Shown: positions 17,693-27,968 of the stretch, in pieces
How positions within the stretch are numbered: position 1 is the first letter of the stretch
Layout of the letters: each line of letters begins with the position of its first letter
From: CABHOJ01 sp965649545
GTDB lineage: Bacteria; Pseudomonadota; Gammaproteobacteria; Burkholderiales; Methylophilaceae
Reading direction: 5' to 3'
DNA: 33,161 bases
Assembly: GCA_965649545.1 (NCBI GenBank)
Contig: CBFGLF010000006.1
Span: forward strand, 1 to 33,161
Position numbers and translations under genes: made by a program
The notes under the pieces: model-generated
What the model saw: the letters and a program-made list of their open reading frames with translations, nothing else
Told to the model about the DNA's origin: nothing
Database searches by the model: none

Positions 17693-19134
17693 CTGCATTG
17701 GAGCTGGCCCGCGTACAGTTCGGGTTCACGATCTCGTTTCACATCATCTTTCCCGCCATCACCATCGGTTTGGCGAGCTACCTCGTGGTACTGGAAGCCT
17801 GCTGGCTCAAGACACAACAACAGGTCTACAAGGACCTCTACCATTTCTGGCTGAAGATCTTCGGCGTGTGCTTCGGCATGGGCGTGGTCTCCGGCCTGGT
17901 CATGGCCTACCAGTTCGGTACCAACTGGGGCGGCTTCTCCGAGTTCGCCGGCAGCGTCACCGGGCCGTTACTGGCATACGAGGTGTTGACTGCCTTCTTC
18001 CTCGAGGCCGGTTTCCTCGGCGTCATGCTGTTCGGCTGGAACCGGGTCGGACCGGGACTGCATTTCTTCTCCAGCATCATGGTGGCGCTCGGCACGCTGG
18101 TCTCCATGACCTGGATCCTCGCATCCAACAGCTGGATGCATACCCCGCAAGGCTACGAGATCGTCAACAATGTGGTGGTGCCGGTCGACTGGTTGCAGAT
18201 CATCTTCAATCCCTCCTTCCCTTATCGCCTGGTGCATATGGCGATCGCCGCCTTCCTCGCGACCGCCCTGATCGTCGGCGCATCGGCGGCCTGGCATCTG
18301 CTGTATCGCAAGGACAGTCCCGCCATCCGCACCATGCTCTCGATGGCCATGGGCATGGTGCTGGCGGTGGCACCGATCCAGCTTGTGGTAGGCGATATGC
18401 ATGGCCTCAATACGCTGGAATACCAGCCGGCGAAGATCGCCGCGATGGAGGGGCATTGGGAGAACCAGCCGGGCAAGGGCATCCCGCTGATCCTGTTCGG
18501 ATTGCCGGATATGGAACGTGAGGAGACCCGCTTCAAGATCGAGGTGCCCAACCTCACCAGCCTGATCCTGACCCACAGCTGGGACGGGCAGATCAAAGGT
18601 CTCAAGGAATTCGCCCCGCAAGACCGGCCGCCGGCCCATATCGTGTTCTGGACCTTCCGCATCATGGTCGGCCTCGGCATGCTGATGATCCTGCTCGGTC
18701 TGTGGAGCGCTTGGTTGCGCGTGCGCGGCCAGCTCTACCAGAGCCGGCCGTTCCTCCACATGGCGACCTGGATGGGGCCGGCCGGGCTGGTCGCCATCCT
18801 CGCCGGCTGGTTCACCACGGAGATCGGGCGTCAGCCCTGGGTGGTCTATGGGGTGATGCGCACCGCCGATGCAGTGACCAAACATGAGATCAGTACGCTG
18901 GCGATCTCGTTGGGCTTATTCATCGTGGTCTATCTCTTCGTCTTCGGCATCGGCACCGCCTATGTGCTGCGGCTCATCGTCAAGGGGCCGGTGCCGCACG
19001 AAGGCGATCTGCAGGGCGCAGGCGGGCCGGGCGAAGATCGCCACGCCATGCGACCGATGTCGGCGGCCAAGGAATCCCTGCCGCTCGACGATACGCTAAC
19101 GGATAGCGATCCGGCACCGGGAGCGGCGAAATGA
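17689..19134 (+). CDS. cydA: Cytochrome bd-type quinol oxidase subunit I (cyanide-insensitive subtype)
   Basis: The haem-bearing subunit of a bd-type terminal oxidase that reduces oxygen to water with electrons from quinol, in the inner membrane; about 481 residues with about nine helices. H18 (FTISFHIIFP) and H183 (PYRLVHMAIAAF) are the haem ligands seen in E. coli at 19 and 186. E98 and E106 lie in the proton-path region, and GRQPW is present. The quinol loop (LEYQPAKIAAMEGHWENQPGKG region) is short, and the N-terminal sequence matches CioA-type oxidases, which lack typical haem d features and resist cyanide. The start at 17689 is chosen by family alignment. It overlaps cydB by ATGA and probably depends on the short leader ORF for translation. 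Confidence 0.95.
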   Translation: MTALELARVQFGFTISFHIIFPAITIGLASYLVVLEACWLKTQQQVYKDLYHFWLKIFGVCFGMGVVSGLVMAYQFGTNWGGFSEFAGSVTGPLLAYEVLTAFFLEAGFLGVMLFGWNRVGPGLHFFSSIMVALGTLVSMTWILASNSWMHTPQGYEIVNNVVVPVDWLQIIFNPSFPYRLVHMAIAAFLATALIVGASAAWHLLYRKDSPAIRTMLSMAMGMVLAVAPIQLVVGDMHGLNTLEYQPAKIAAMEGHWENQPGKGIPLILFGLPDMEREETRFKIEVPNLTSLILTHSWDGQIKGLKEFAPQDRPPAHIVFWTFRIMVGLGMLMILLGLWSAWLRVRGQLYQSRPFLHMATWMGPAGLVAILAGWFTTEIGRQPWVVYGVMRTADAVTKHEISTLAISLGLFIVVYLFVFGIGTAYVLRLIVKGPVPHEGDLQGAGGPGEDRHAMRPMSAAKESLPLDDTLTDSDPAPGAAK

Positions 19135-20141
19135 CCGATATCGACGTATCCCTGGTCTGGGCGGGCGTCATCTTCTTCGGCGTCATGATGTATGTGGTGA
19201 TGGATGGCTTCGACCTCGGTGTCGGCATGCTTTACCCGTTCTTCCCCGAGCGCGAGGACCGCGACGTCATGATGAACACCGTGGCCCCGGTCTGGGACGG
19301 TAACGAGACCTGGCTGGTACTGGGAGGCGCCGGCTTGCTCGCGGCATTCCCGTTGGCGTATTCCGTGATCCTCAGCGCGCTCTACCTGCCCTTGATCTTC
19401 ATGTTGCTGGGCCTGATCTTCCGCGGCGTCGCCTTCGAATTCCGCTTCAAGGCGCATGATCACGAGCGCCATCTCTGGGACAAGGCGTTCATCGGCGGTT
19501 CCACCATCGCAGCCTTCTTCCAGGGCGTGACGCTGGGCTTCTATATCGATGGCATCCCGATGATCGGCCGCAGCTACGCTGGCGGCGCATTCGACTGGGT
19601 GGCGCCGTTCCCGCTGTTCGTCGGTGTCGGGGTCGTCGTCGCCTACACCTTGCTCGGCTGCTGCTGGCTCATCTGGAAGACCGAAGGCGAATTGCAGCGC
19701 CAGATGCGGACGGTCGCGATGCCGCTGGCCTGGTCCCTGTTGCTGATCATCGCTGCGATCAGCATCTGGACGCCGTTGACCCATGATGCCATCGCCGAGC
19801 GCTGGTTCGCCATGCCTAACCTGCTCTGGTTATCGCCCATCCCATTGCTGGTCGGGCTGGCGATGCTGAATCTGGTGCTATCGATCAGGCGCAGCCATGA
19901 CTTCAAGCCCTTCCTCTTTGCGCTGTGCCTGATCCTGCTGGCGTATGTCGGCCTGGGCATCAGCCTCTGGCCTTACGTCATTCCGCCCGAGATCTCGATC
20001 TGGGATGCCGCCGCGCCGATCCAGAGCCAGGTGTTCGCGCTGGTCGGCACGCTGGCCATCATGCCGTTGATCCTGATCTATACGGGATGGTCGTACTATG
20101 TGTTCAGAGGCAAGGTCAGGGCTGGCGATGGCTACCACTGA
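19131..20141 (+). CDS. cydB: Cytochrome bd-type quinol oxidase subunit II
   Basis: The partner subunit of CydA, 336 residues, with about eight membrane helices. The family opening is clear (LVWAGVIFFGVMMYVVMDGFDLGVGMLYPF), as are the DGNETWLVLGG motif near residue 60 and FRGVAFEFRFK near 100. The subunit has no haem ligands of its own and stabilises the complex. Its ATG overlaps the cydA stop (ATGA), giving tight coupling. The frame ends at 20141, where a further unrecognised ORF has already begun 14 bases earlier, leading to the small DUF2474 gene. The cyanide-insensitive subtype is inferred from CydA. Confidence 0.95.
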   Translation: MTDIDVSLVWAGVIFFGVMMYVVMDGFDLGVGMLYPFFPEREDRDVMMNTVAPVWDGNETWLVLGGAGLLAAFPLAYSVILSALYLPLIFMLLGLIFRGVAFEFRFKAHDHERHLWDKAFIGGSTIAAFFQGVTLGFYIDGIPMIGRSYAGGAFDWVAPFPLFVGVGVVVAYTLLGCCWLIWKTEGELQRQMRTVAMPLAWSLLLIIAAISIWTPLTHDAIAERWFAMPNLLWLSPIPLLVGLAMLNLVLSIRRSHDFKPFLFALCLILLAYVGLGISLWPYVIPPEISIWDAAAPIQSQVFALVGTLAIMPLILIYTGWSYYVFRGKVRAGDGYH

Positions 20142-20361
20142 TCAAAACGGCTGCGCGGGCGGATCACGGCGTTATGGCATCCGACTAGCCACAACGCCTA
20201 ACAGCAAGTTGCGGCCTAGCGAGGATGGACATGCCCTTTACGGGTATGCGGTGCGCGCAGCCTTTGCCGTACTATTTGTACTGTCAGCAGGCTTTGCGCA
20301 TCAAGCGCCTGGTGCTCCAGTCCCGCTCGCTCGCTTTGCTGATTCATCACTACCTATATGA
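20128..20361 (+). CDS. Possible 77-residue ORF linking cydB to the DUF2474 gene
   Basis: An open frame from ATG 20128, inside the last 14 bases of cydB, to a TGA at 20359-20361 that overlaps the next ATG as ATGA. The predicted product starts MATTDQNGCAGGS and has one hydrophobic stretch, AAFAVLFVLSAGFA, near residues 45-60. I do not recognise it. A GC-rich low-complexity frame could arise by chance and several codons are rare in neighbours (CTA, ATA). The argument for it is positional: without it the DUF2474 gene has no ribosome site and lies 216 bases from cydB. Confidence 0.3.
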   Translation: MATTDQNGCAGGSRRYGIRLATTPNSKLRPSEDGHALYGYAVRAAFAVLFVLSAGFAHQAPGAPVPLARFADSSLPI

Positions 20362-20489
20362 ACACTACAAGCAAGCTATGGTTAAAGCGCTTTGGCTGGC
20401 TGATCCTGATCTGGTCAGCCAGCGTACTTGCCTTAGCCGCTGCCGCCTACCTGATGCGCCTGTTCATGCGCGCCATCGGCCTGCACTAG
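20358..20489 (+). CDS. DUF2474 small membrane subunit (CydX-like) of the bd oxidase
   Basis: A 43-residue single-helix protein, below the size cut-off of many gene callers. After a short Lys-containing N-terminus it reads FGWLILIWSASVLALAAAA, then YLMRLFMRAIGLH, which fits the DUF2474 pattern (GWL-x-L-I-W-x-x-S-V-LAL ... R-x-x-M). DUF2474 genes are known next to cyanide-insensitive bd oxidases, where they are thought to act like CydX, a small subunit that stabilises the haems. No ribosome site precedes the ATG; the overlapping stop of the upstream 77-codon frame (ATGA) may supply ribosomes. An in-frame stop at 20340 rules out a longer N-terminus. Confidence 0.82.
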   Translation: MNTTSKLWLKRFGWLILIWSASVLALAAAAYLMRLFMRAIGLH

Positions 20490-20531
20490 CGATCACCCTT
20501 CAGTAGCGCCTGGCCTCTACAGCGCCGCTTT

Positions 20532-22607
20532 CTAATAACGCCATTGCACGCCCATATACACCGAACGTCCGTCACCCGGCATGAACAAGGCCTGGTTCGT
20601 CCCCGGCCGCGTGGTGTCGAAGACCACGCCAGTCGTCGCGGCATAGGTGCGGTCGGTCAGGTTGCGGCCTTCCAGGAACCATGACAGCTGCTTGTTGATG
20701 TGCTGTCCCATCTTCCAGCCGAGCAAGGTGTAGCTGTCGTTGTAGAGGTTCTCCGCGAAATCCACGGCATAGCGCTGCGGCGAGGTCTCGATGGTGGGGC
20801 CGATATAGAAGCCGTTATGTCGATAGAGCAATTCGCCACGCAACAGGGTCCTGGGGATCCCGGGCAGGTGGCTGTCGCCGAAGGTCGGGTCGTCATCGAA
20901 CCGGAAGTCGTTGACGAGCAGGTTATGCCGCCATTCCAGCCTGCCCGGCAGGCGTGCGGTCATGCCCATCTCCAGCCCAGCGTGGATGGTGCGTCCGGCA
21001 TTGGTGGTCTGCGGGCTGAGCGCGCCGCTGTTCCCGGCGGCGAAGACTTGCGTCTGCAACAACTCGTTGTCGAGCCGCGCGTAGTAGGCGGCGATATCCC
21101 AGTCGACGCGGCTGCTATTGCCGCGCGATCCGACCTCGAAGGTAGTGCCTTGCTGGGCGCTGACGATGTTGGGGCGCAACCCACCCGCCAGTTCGCCGAA
21201 CGACGGCGGCTCGAAACTGCGCGAGACGTTGGCGAAGAACTGTACGGTCGGTGCATATTGATACAGCACCCCGAGTTTGGGGCTGGTGCGCGTATAGCGG
21301 GCGTCGAAACTCTCATCCTGTGCCGCCGCCGTGAAGAAGCGGTCGTTCAGTTCGCGTTTCGCGCGGCTATGCTGCAGGCCTGCGATGAGGGCGACTTCGG
21401 GCATCACGAACCAGCGGTTCTCGGCATAGAACTCGGTGTTGCTGGCGATCTGCTCGCTGGCATTGGTCATCATGCCGCGTCGGCCATTGACGTTGGCCCA
21501 GCGCCGCTCATCGGTGATGCCGCGGCTCGGCGCGAAGCCGAGCACGAACTCGTTCCGCCGTCCCAGCCATTGTCCGTCGTGGATCAGCCGCGCATCCAGG
21601 CCGTAGTCGCGGTTGTCCTGATCCAGTACCTGGAAGATGGGATGGAACAGGTCCTTGTCCGAGTAGTAGGCGCCGATCTCCACGCGCGTGCTGCCGAAAC
21701 GTAGGGTGGTCTTGTTGGCGATACGCCAGAGGTCGATATCGCGCTTGTTCCTGCCGGTCACGTTGGCCGGGTTGGCTTGTTCAGGGTTCAAGGTGAGCTG
21801 GCGTTTGGTCAGGCCGCCTGGAAGCTCCGACACGCTGTTGGCGTAGCCCACATAGAAGCGCGTCTCGATGTCTTCGTTGAATCGATAGCCGAGGTTGGCG
21901 TTGGTGCGTTCGCCTTTCTGGTAAGCGTAATCGCGATACCCGTCCTGCTCGAAGGTGCTGCTGCTGATGAAGTAATCGAGATCGCCGACCACACCGCCAG
22001 TCGCGATGCCGGAGCGGCGGTAATCGAAGCTGCCGATCTCGCCGCGCAGCTCGAGGCGCGGGGCATCGTAGCCGGTAGGCGAGACGAAATTGATGGCGCC
22101 GCCCAGGGTGCTGGCGCCGTAACGCAAGGCATTGGCCCCGCGGTAGACCTCGATATAGCGCGTGGCCATCGGTTCGATGGCCTGGAAATCGAAGCTGCCG
22201 TCAGCGAGGTTGACCGGGATGCCGTCCTGCATGAGCTTGATGCCACGGCCGTGAAAGGTGCGCTGGAGGCCGGAGCCACGGATCGAGAGCCGGGTCTCTT
22301 CGGCGCCGTGGCGCGACTGGGCGAACACCCCGGCTGCGAGGCCGAGCGTGTCGCTGAAATTGGAGACGCGCCCCTCGCGGACCTTCTCCGCATCGACGAT
22401 GCTCACGCCGCCTGCGGTGCGGTTGATCTCCTCCGTGGCGCGCTTGAGGTCGGGCTGGGTCAGCGAAGCGCCCAGCGCATCGCGTTTATGGGTGACGCTG
22501 ATCGCGTCCAGGACGAGCGCCGGATCACGGTCGACGTGGTCGGCGTAAGTGAGTCCGGGCAGGCAGACGAGGGTCAGCGCATACAGACAGGTGTAACGGT
22601 GTTGCAT
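20532..22607 (-). CDS. TonB-dependent outer-membrane receptor
   Basis: An outer-membrane transporter of 691 residues that takes up a scarce ligand using the TonB system. It has a signal peptide ending near TYADHV, a TonB-box-like DAISVT (34-39), a plug domain with RLSIRGSGLQRTFHGRGIKLMQDGIP and GANALRYGASTLGGAINFVSPTG, and a 22-strand barrel ending in the aromatic WRY, as required for outer-membrane assembly. It belongs to the FecA-like group, but the ligand cannot be read from sequence. The gene upstream is DUF2946, a family often found beside copper-related receptors, so copper is possible as well as an iron chelate. The start at 22607 follows AGGGAG and the signal peptide; the frame runs on to 22820 but overlaps DUF2946. 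Confidence 0.93.
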   Translation of the reverse strand: MQHRYTCLYALTLVCLPGLTYADHVDRDPALVLDAISVTHKRDALGASLTQPDLKRATEEINRTAGGVSIVDAEKVREGRVSNFSDTLGLAAGVFAQSRHGAEETRLSIRGSGLQRTFHGRGIKLMQDGIPVNLADGSFDFQAIEPMATRYIEVYRGANALRYGASTLGGAINFVSPTGYDAPRLELRGEIGSFDYRRSGIATGGVVGDLDYFISSSTFEQDGYRDYAYQKGERTNANLGYRFNEDIETRFYVGYANSVSELPGGLTKRQLTLNPEQANPANVTGRNKRDIDLWRIANKTTLRFGSTRVEIGAYYSDKDLFHPIFQVLDQDNRDYGLDARLIHDGQWLGRRNEFVLGFAPSRGITDERRWANVNGRRGMMTNASEQIASNTEFYAENRWFVMPEVALIAGLQHSRAKRELNDRFFTAAAQDESFDARYTRTSPKLGVLYQYAPTVQFFANVSRSFEPPSFGELAGGLRPNIVSAQQGTTFEVGSRGNSSRVDWDIAAYYARLDNELLQTQVFAAGNSGALSPQTTNAGRTIHAGLEMGMTARLPGRLEWRHNLLVNDFRFDDDPTFGDSHLPGIPRTLLRGELLYRHNGFYIGPTIETSPQRYAVDFAENLYNDSYTLLGWKMGQHINKQLSWFLEGRNLTDRTYAATTGVVFDTTRPGTNQALFMPGDGRSVYMGVQWRY

Positions 22608-22668
22608 GATAGTGGTTCTCCCTGGGTGGATCGAAACCTCGCTGCAGTGGCAGCGACGGCAGATGCGA

Positions 22669-23088
22669 TCAGGAGAGAACGGGTGGGGCGCGGGGGCTGG
22701 CGGTCGCCCAGACGAACAGGCGATAAGGGGATTGATAGAAACGTGCGGGATAGTCTTGGCTGGTTTCGGCAAATGTCGTAGGCAGCGGCGTGTCGGTGAA
22801 GACGGCGAACGAGCCGGCATGGGTCAGGCAGTAGGCGCAGTGATCCATGGCCATCGAGGACTGCGGGGTGCCGTCCTGCGGGGAACTGGTCGAACTATCC
22901 ACGGAAAGATCGCTGAGGTCGAGCGGGATGAAGCGGGTGCCGTTGGTGCTGCAGATCTGCGCCCATGGGGTGTCTTCCCCCTGGGCTGACGCTATGGCAT
23001 GCGAGATCGTCGGCGCCAGCGTGTTGAGCAAGATCGCCAGGCATGCGAGCCATGCGGTGATGCGACGATTTTGCCTAAACATTGTCAT
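22669..23088 (-). CDS. DUF2946 exported protein
   Basis: A protein of about 139 residues with an N-terminal hydrophobic signal (RRITAWLACLAILLNTLAPTISHA), then WAQICSTNGTRFIPLD and the conserved MDHCAYCLTHAG motif (81-92; Cys84 and Cys87 with His83 and His90), which looks like a metal site. This order is typical of DUF2946, a family of unknown biochemical function that commonly neighbours TonB receptors and copper genes. Several starts are possible (23100, 23088, 23082), none with a strong ribosome site. The TonB receptor follows after 61 bases, in the same operon. A promoter with TTGTGT and TATTAT hexamers and an FNR-type box lie upstream. Confidence 0.82.
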   Translation of the reverse strand: MTMFRQNRRITAWLACLAILLNTLAPTISHAIASAQGEDTPWAQICSTNGTRFIPLDLSDLSVDSSTSSPQDGTPQSSMAMDHCAYCLTHAGSFAVFTDTPLPTTFAETSQDYPARFYQSPYRLFVWATASPRAPPVLS

Positions 23089-23106
23089 AGCCCGATACAT
23101 AGCCCA

Positions 23107-23135
23107 ATAATAGCAATTGGGTTTGCGGCACACAA
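23107..23135 (-). promoter_or_regulatory. Candidate promoter of the DUF2946-TonB receptor operon
   Basis: Minus-strand -35 TTGTGT (23135-23130), 17-base spacer and -10 TATTAT (23112-23107), predicting a start near 23100. With that start the FNR-type box is centred near -62, the usual class I activator position. An ATG at 23100 would then be leaderless, so 23088 or 23082 is the likelier start codon. Confidence 0.45.
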
Positions 23136-23155
23136 TCAATCTAATCCGGGCATTT

Positions 23156-23169
23156 TTGATGCAGATCAA
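23156..23169. promoter_or_regulatory. FNR/Anr-type box
   Basis: TTGAT-GCAG-ATCAA, a perfect match to the FNR consensus TTGATnnnnATCAA. It lies between the divergent DUF2946 and Asp-box genes and covers the proposed start codon of the latter (ATG 23159). It could activate the minus-strand operon under low oxygen while hindering the plus-strand gene. Confidence 0.6.
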
Positions 23170-23734
23170 GCGATATCACCACCTAAGCGCGACAATCATC
23201 CGACTCTGTGCGATCGGCTGGCTGGCATGGCCGGCTACTCAAGTATCCGCCGGGGAGGGCCAGGGTCGAGAATGCCCGCGGGCGGAGGCCAAGGGCGCGG
23301 ATGGCAGCCAGCTCGAGTTCCGGCAATACCAGTTCCCGGACGGCACCTCCGATCTCATCCTCAGCCATCAGGCCGAGGACGGCACGACCGATATCAAGCG
23401 CGTGACCTATGGGGGCAGCAAGACCGATAGCTGTCTCCACCAGTCGCTGGCGATCGTGCCGGGAGGGGGCAATCAGCAGTGGGGCTGGCATCTGGCCTGG
23501 GCCGGGGAGAGCGGCTTGCGTTACGCACGGATGGACGGCAACGCCTGGGTCTCGTCACCGCCCAAGCGGCTGAGCAGGGTCAAGAGCAGCGAGGTGCGCT
23601 TGCAGGTCAACGGCAATGAATTGCTGATCTGGTGGCATGAGCGACACGGGGACCGGACCGAGATCTATCAGTCGGTCTCGCATGACGAAGGACGTAACTG
23701 GGAGGCGCCGCAGCAGTTTCATTCCGCCAATTGA
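23159..23734 (+). CDS. Secreted Asp-box (BNR/sialidase-like) small protein
   Basis: A 191-residue exported protein. A signal peptide (IIRLCAIGWLAWPATQVSA) is followed by a domain of short beta-strand segments such as LEFRQYQFPDGTSDLILSH and GWHLAWAGESGLRYARM. Residues 174-181, SHDEGRNW, match the Asp-box S-x-D-x-G-x-x-W found in sialidases and other beta-propellers. Only one clear Asp-box is present and the length is too short for a full propeller, so enzyme activity is doubtful; a binding role is as likely. The ATG at 23159 is taken in preference to TTG 23117 because the signal peptide starts there. Its stop overlaps the clpB heat-shock promoter. Confidence 0.75.
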   Translation: MQIKRYHHLSATIIRLCAIGWLAWPATQVSAGEGQGRECPRAEAKGADGSQLEFRQYQFPDGTSDLILSHQAEDGTTDIKRVTYGGSKTDSCLHQSLAIVPGGGNQQWGWHLAWAGESGLRYARMDGNAWVSSPPKRLSRVKSSEVRLQVNGNELLIWWHERHGDRTEIYQSVSHDEGRNWEAPQQFHSAN

Positions 23735-23755
23735 AAAATCGCTGAAGCCCCCCAT
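23731..23755 (+). promoter_or_regulatory. Sigma32 (heat-shock) promoter of clpB
   Basis: TTGAAA (23731-23736), a 13-base spacer and CCCCAT (23750-23755) followed by TT, matching the RpoH consensus in both boxes and spacing. Transcription would begin near 23762, about 25 bases before the clpB ATG. The -35 overlaps the stop codon of the preceding gene. Confidence 0.85.
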
Positions 23756-23786
23756 TTAGGAGTTAACTTAAGACAGGGGAGGCACC

Positions 23787-26366
<2,580 letters not shown>

Positions 26367-26401
26367 GACGCCGCTACGGCAGCGTGTCGGCAAAGGGGCG
26401 C

Positions 26402-27307
26402 ATGCCGTTGAAAGCAGTCATTTATTCAGGGTTATGGATGCTGGCCTTGCAGGCCTGGCCTGCAAGCGCCGCATTCTCTTCTGAAGAGATCGCGACGTTC
26501 GACAACGAACCGCCGCAGATCCGTGCCTTGCTGGAGCGTGCCGTCACCTTTGAACGCAGCCGCAACGCGCGCGAGGCGGATTGGCAGGCGGCCAATCTCT
26601 ATTGCGAGGCATCGCGCCTCGGCAGCCCGGAGGCCGAATACCGTCTGGGTATGCTCTACGCTTTCGGCAAGGGCGTGCCGAAGAACCGCGCACTGGCAGC
26701 CTCCCTGTTCTCGCTGGCCTCTTCCCAGGGCCATTATGAAGCGCAGAAGATGCTGGAGACCATCAACTACAGCACCACCGACCTGCCGCCCTGCGTGATC
26801 GAGGCCGTGGCACCGGAGAAAGCGCTGGCCGAGATCGACGTGCATATCGACAACCTGCCGGAGAATAAACGCTGGGTCGTCGACCTGGTCGGCACCTTGT
26901 CCGATTGGTACGGCATCGATCCCAAGCTGGTCCTCTCCATCATCCGTGTCGAATCCAATTTCAGGATAGGCGCGCAATCCAACAAATCCGCGCAGGGCCT
27001 GATGCAACTGATCCCGGCGACCGCCGAACGCTTCAACGTCAAGAACGCGTTCGACGCCACCCAGAACATCAAGGGCGGCATCGCCTACATCCGCTGGCTG
27101 CTGTCGTACTTCCGTGGCGACGTGAGTCTGGCGGTGGCGGCTTACAACGCGGGAGAAGGCGCCGTGAACCGGCACAAGGGCATCCCGCCCTACCAGGAGA
27201 CGCGGCAATATGTGCGCAAGGTGATGGCGCTCTACGGCCAGACCTCGCATCCCTACGACGACAGTCTGGCCAGCCCCTCGCCGCTGGTGGGCAGGAACTT
27301 TAAATGA
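26402..27307 (+). CDS. Periplasmic lytic transglycosylase with Sel1-type repeat
   Basis: A 301-residue exported enzyme that cleaves the glycan strands of peptidoglycan. The signal peptide is MPLKAVIYSGLWMLALQAWP to ASA. A Sel1/TPR-like repeat follows (PEAEYRLGMLYAFGKGVPKNR, about 78-105). The SLT domain spans about 160-285, with the catalytic Glu184 (RVESNF), then GLMQLIPATAERF and AAYNAGEGAVNRHKGIPPY, the three standard motifs. The start at 26402 is chosen because the signal peptide begins there; a GTG 18 bases upstream is in frame but would place charged residues ahead of the signal. Its exact role (cell-wall turnover or insertion of envelope machines) is not indicated by its neighbours. 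Confidence 0.92.
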   Translation: MPLKAVIYSGLWMLALQAWPASAAFSSEEIATFDNEPPQIRALLERAVTFERSRNAREADWQAANLYCEASRLGSPEAEYRLGMLYAFGKGVPKNRALAASLFSLASSQGHYEAQKMLETINYSTTDLPPCVIEAVAPEKALAEIDVHIDNLPENKRWVVDLVGTLSDWYGIDPKLVLSIIRVESNFRIGAQSNKSAQGLMQLIPATAERFNVKNAFDATQNIKGGIAYIRWLLSYFRGDVSLAVAAYNAGEGAVNRHKGIPPYQETRQYVRKVMALYGQTSHPYDDSLASPSPLVGRNFK

Positions 27308-27377
27308 CGCGGGCTGCCTGAATTCTTGTAGATTTCAGTACGCATTCAACCGATTCCCTGGCTGGTGCGTTGGGTGA

Positions 27378-27391
27378 CGATAGCCCTATCG
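27378..27391. repeat. Short palindrome before the lipoprotein start
   Basis: CGATAG-CC-CTATCG, perfect six-base arms, ending next to the ribosome site (GAGG) of the downstream lipoprotein. It may be an operator or a small RNA hairpin. Confidence 0.4.
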
Positions 27392-27402
27392 AGGATAAGA
27401 AC

Positions 27403-27942
27403 ATGATGAAGCATTGGATGGATAAAGCGGGTGGCGTAGTGCTGTCCGGCCTGATGTTGGTGTTGTCCGGTTGCGCCACGACCGGCGTGCAGGAACCGCA
27501 GATCAAGCGGATATCGCAGGAGGAGCTGGAGCGGCTCATGCCCAAGCCGACGCCTAACCTGACGCTGGACGAGATCGTCAAACTCTCCAAGGACAAGACG
27601 CCGCCGGAAGAGATCATCGCCAAGATCAAGGCTTCGAATTCAAGCTATGAGCTGACGCCCTCGCAGGTCGTCGAACTCAACAAGCAGGGGGTCAGCCCCA
27701 AGGTGCTGGATCACATCCAGCAGGCGCGTGAACAGGTCATGCGCGATGCCTATGCCGATGAGATCAACAAGCGCGAGAAAGCCAAGGTCGAGCAGGAGCG
27801 CCGCATGCGCCGCGAGTACCAGATGCGCTCCTACCAATACTATGATCCGTGGTGGGGTTACAGCTATGGCCCTTATTACGGCTATCGCCCGTTCTATGGC
27901 CCCGGCTTCGGCACCCGCTTCCACTACGGCTGGGGCTGGTAA
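27403..27942 (+). CDS. Lipoprotein with Tyr/Gly/Trp-rich C-terminal tail
   Basis: A 179-residue lipoprotein: signal peptide with lipobox LSGC (Cys about 25), then a helical region (LTLDEIVKLSKDKTPPEEIIAKIKAS and ELTPSQVVELNKQGVSPKVLDHI), a charged Arg/Lys/Glu stretch (105-135), and a low-complexity tail rich in Tyr, Gly, Pro and Trp (YQYYDPWWGYSYGPYYGYRP). The helical repeats recur in bacterial envelope proteins with DUF-like status, but I cannot name the family. GAGG eight bases before ATG 27403 supports the start. It sits 95 bases after the lytic transglycosylase and converges on the PerM-type gene. An envelope structural or binding role is a guess. Confidence 0.8.
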   Translation: MMKHWMDKAGGVVLSGLMLVLSGCATTGVQEPQIKRISQEELERLMPKPTPNLTLDEIVKLSKDKTPPEEIIAKIKASNSSYELTPSQVVELNKQGVSPKVLDHIQQAREQVMRDAYADEINKREKAKVEQERRMRREYQMRSYQYYDPWWGYSYGPYYGYRPFYGPGFGTRFHYGWGW

Positions 27943-27968
27943 GCAGGTCTAACCTGACCTGACAGCCG

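Noticed and set aside
20225..20506. A 93-codon plus-strand frame downstream of cydB
   Set aside because: It runs through the DUF2474 gene in another frame; the DUF2474 reading matches a known family and this one does not.
20700..22781. Two 334-codon plus-strand frames
   Set aside because: Both are antisense to the TonB receptor and have no recognisable domain or ribosome site.
22608..22820. N-terminal extension of the TonB receptor frame
   Set aside because: It overlaps the DUF2946 gene and would bury the signal peptide 72 residues inside the protein.
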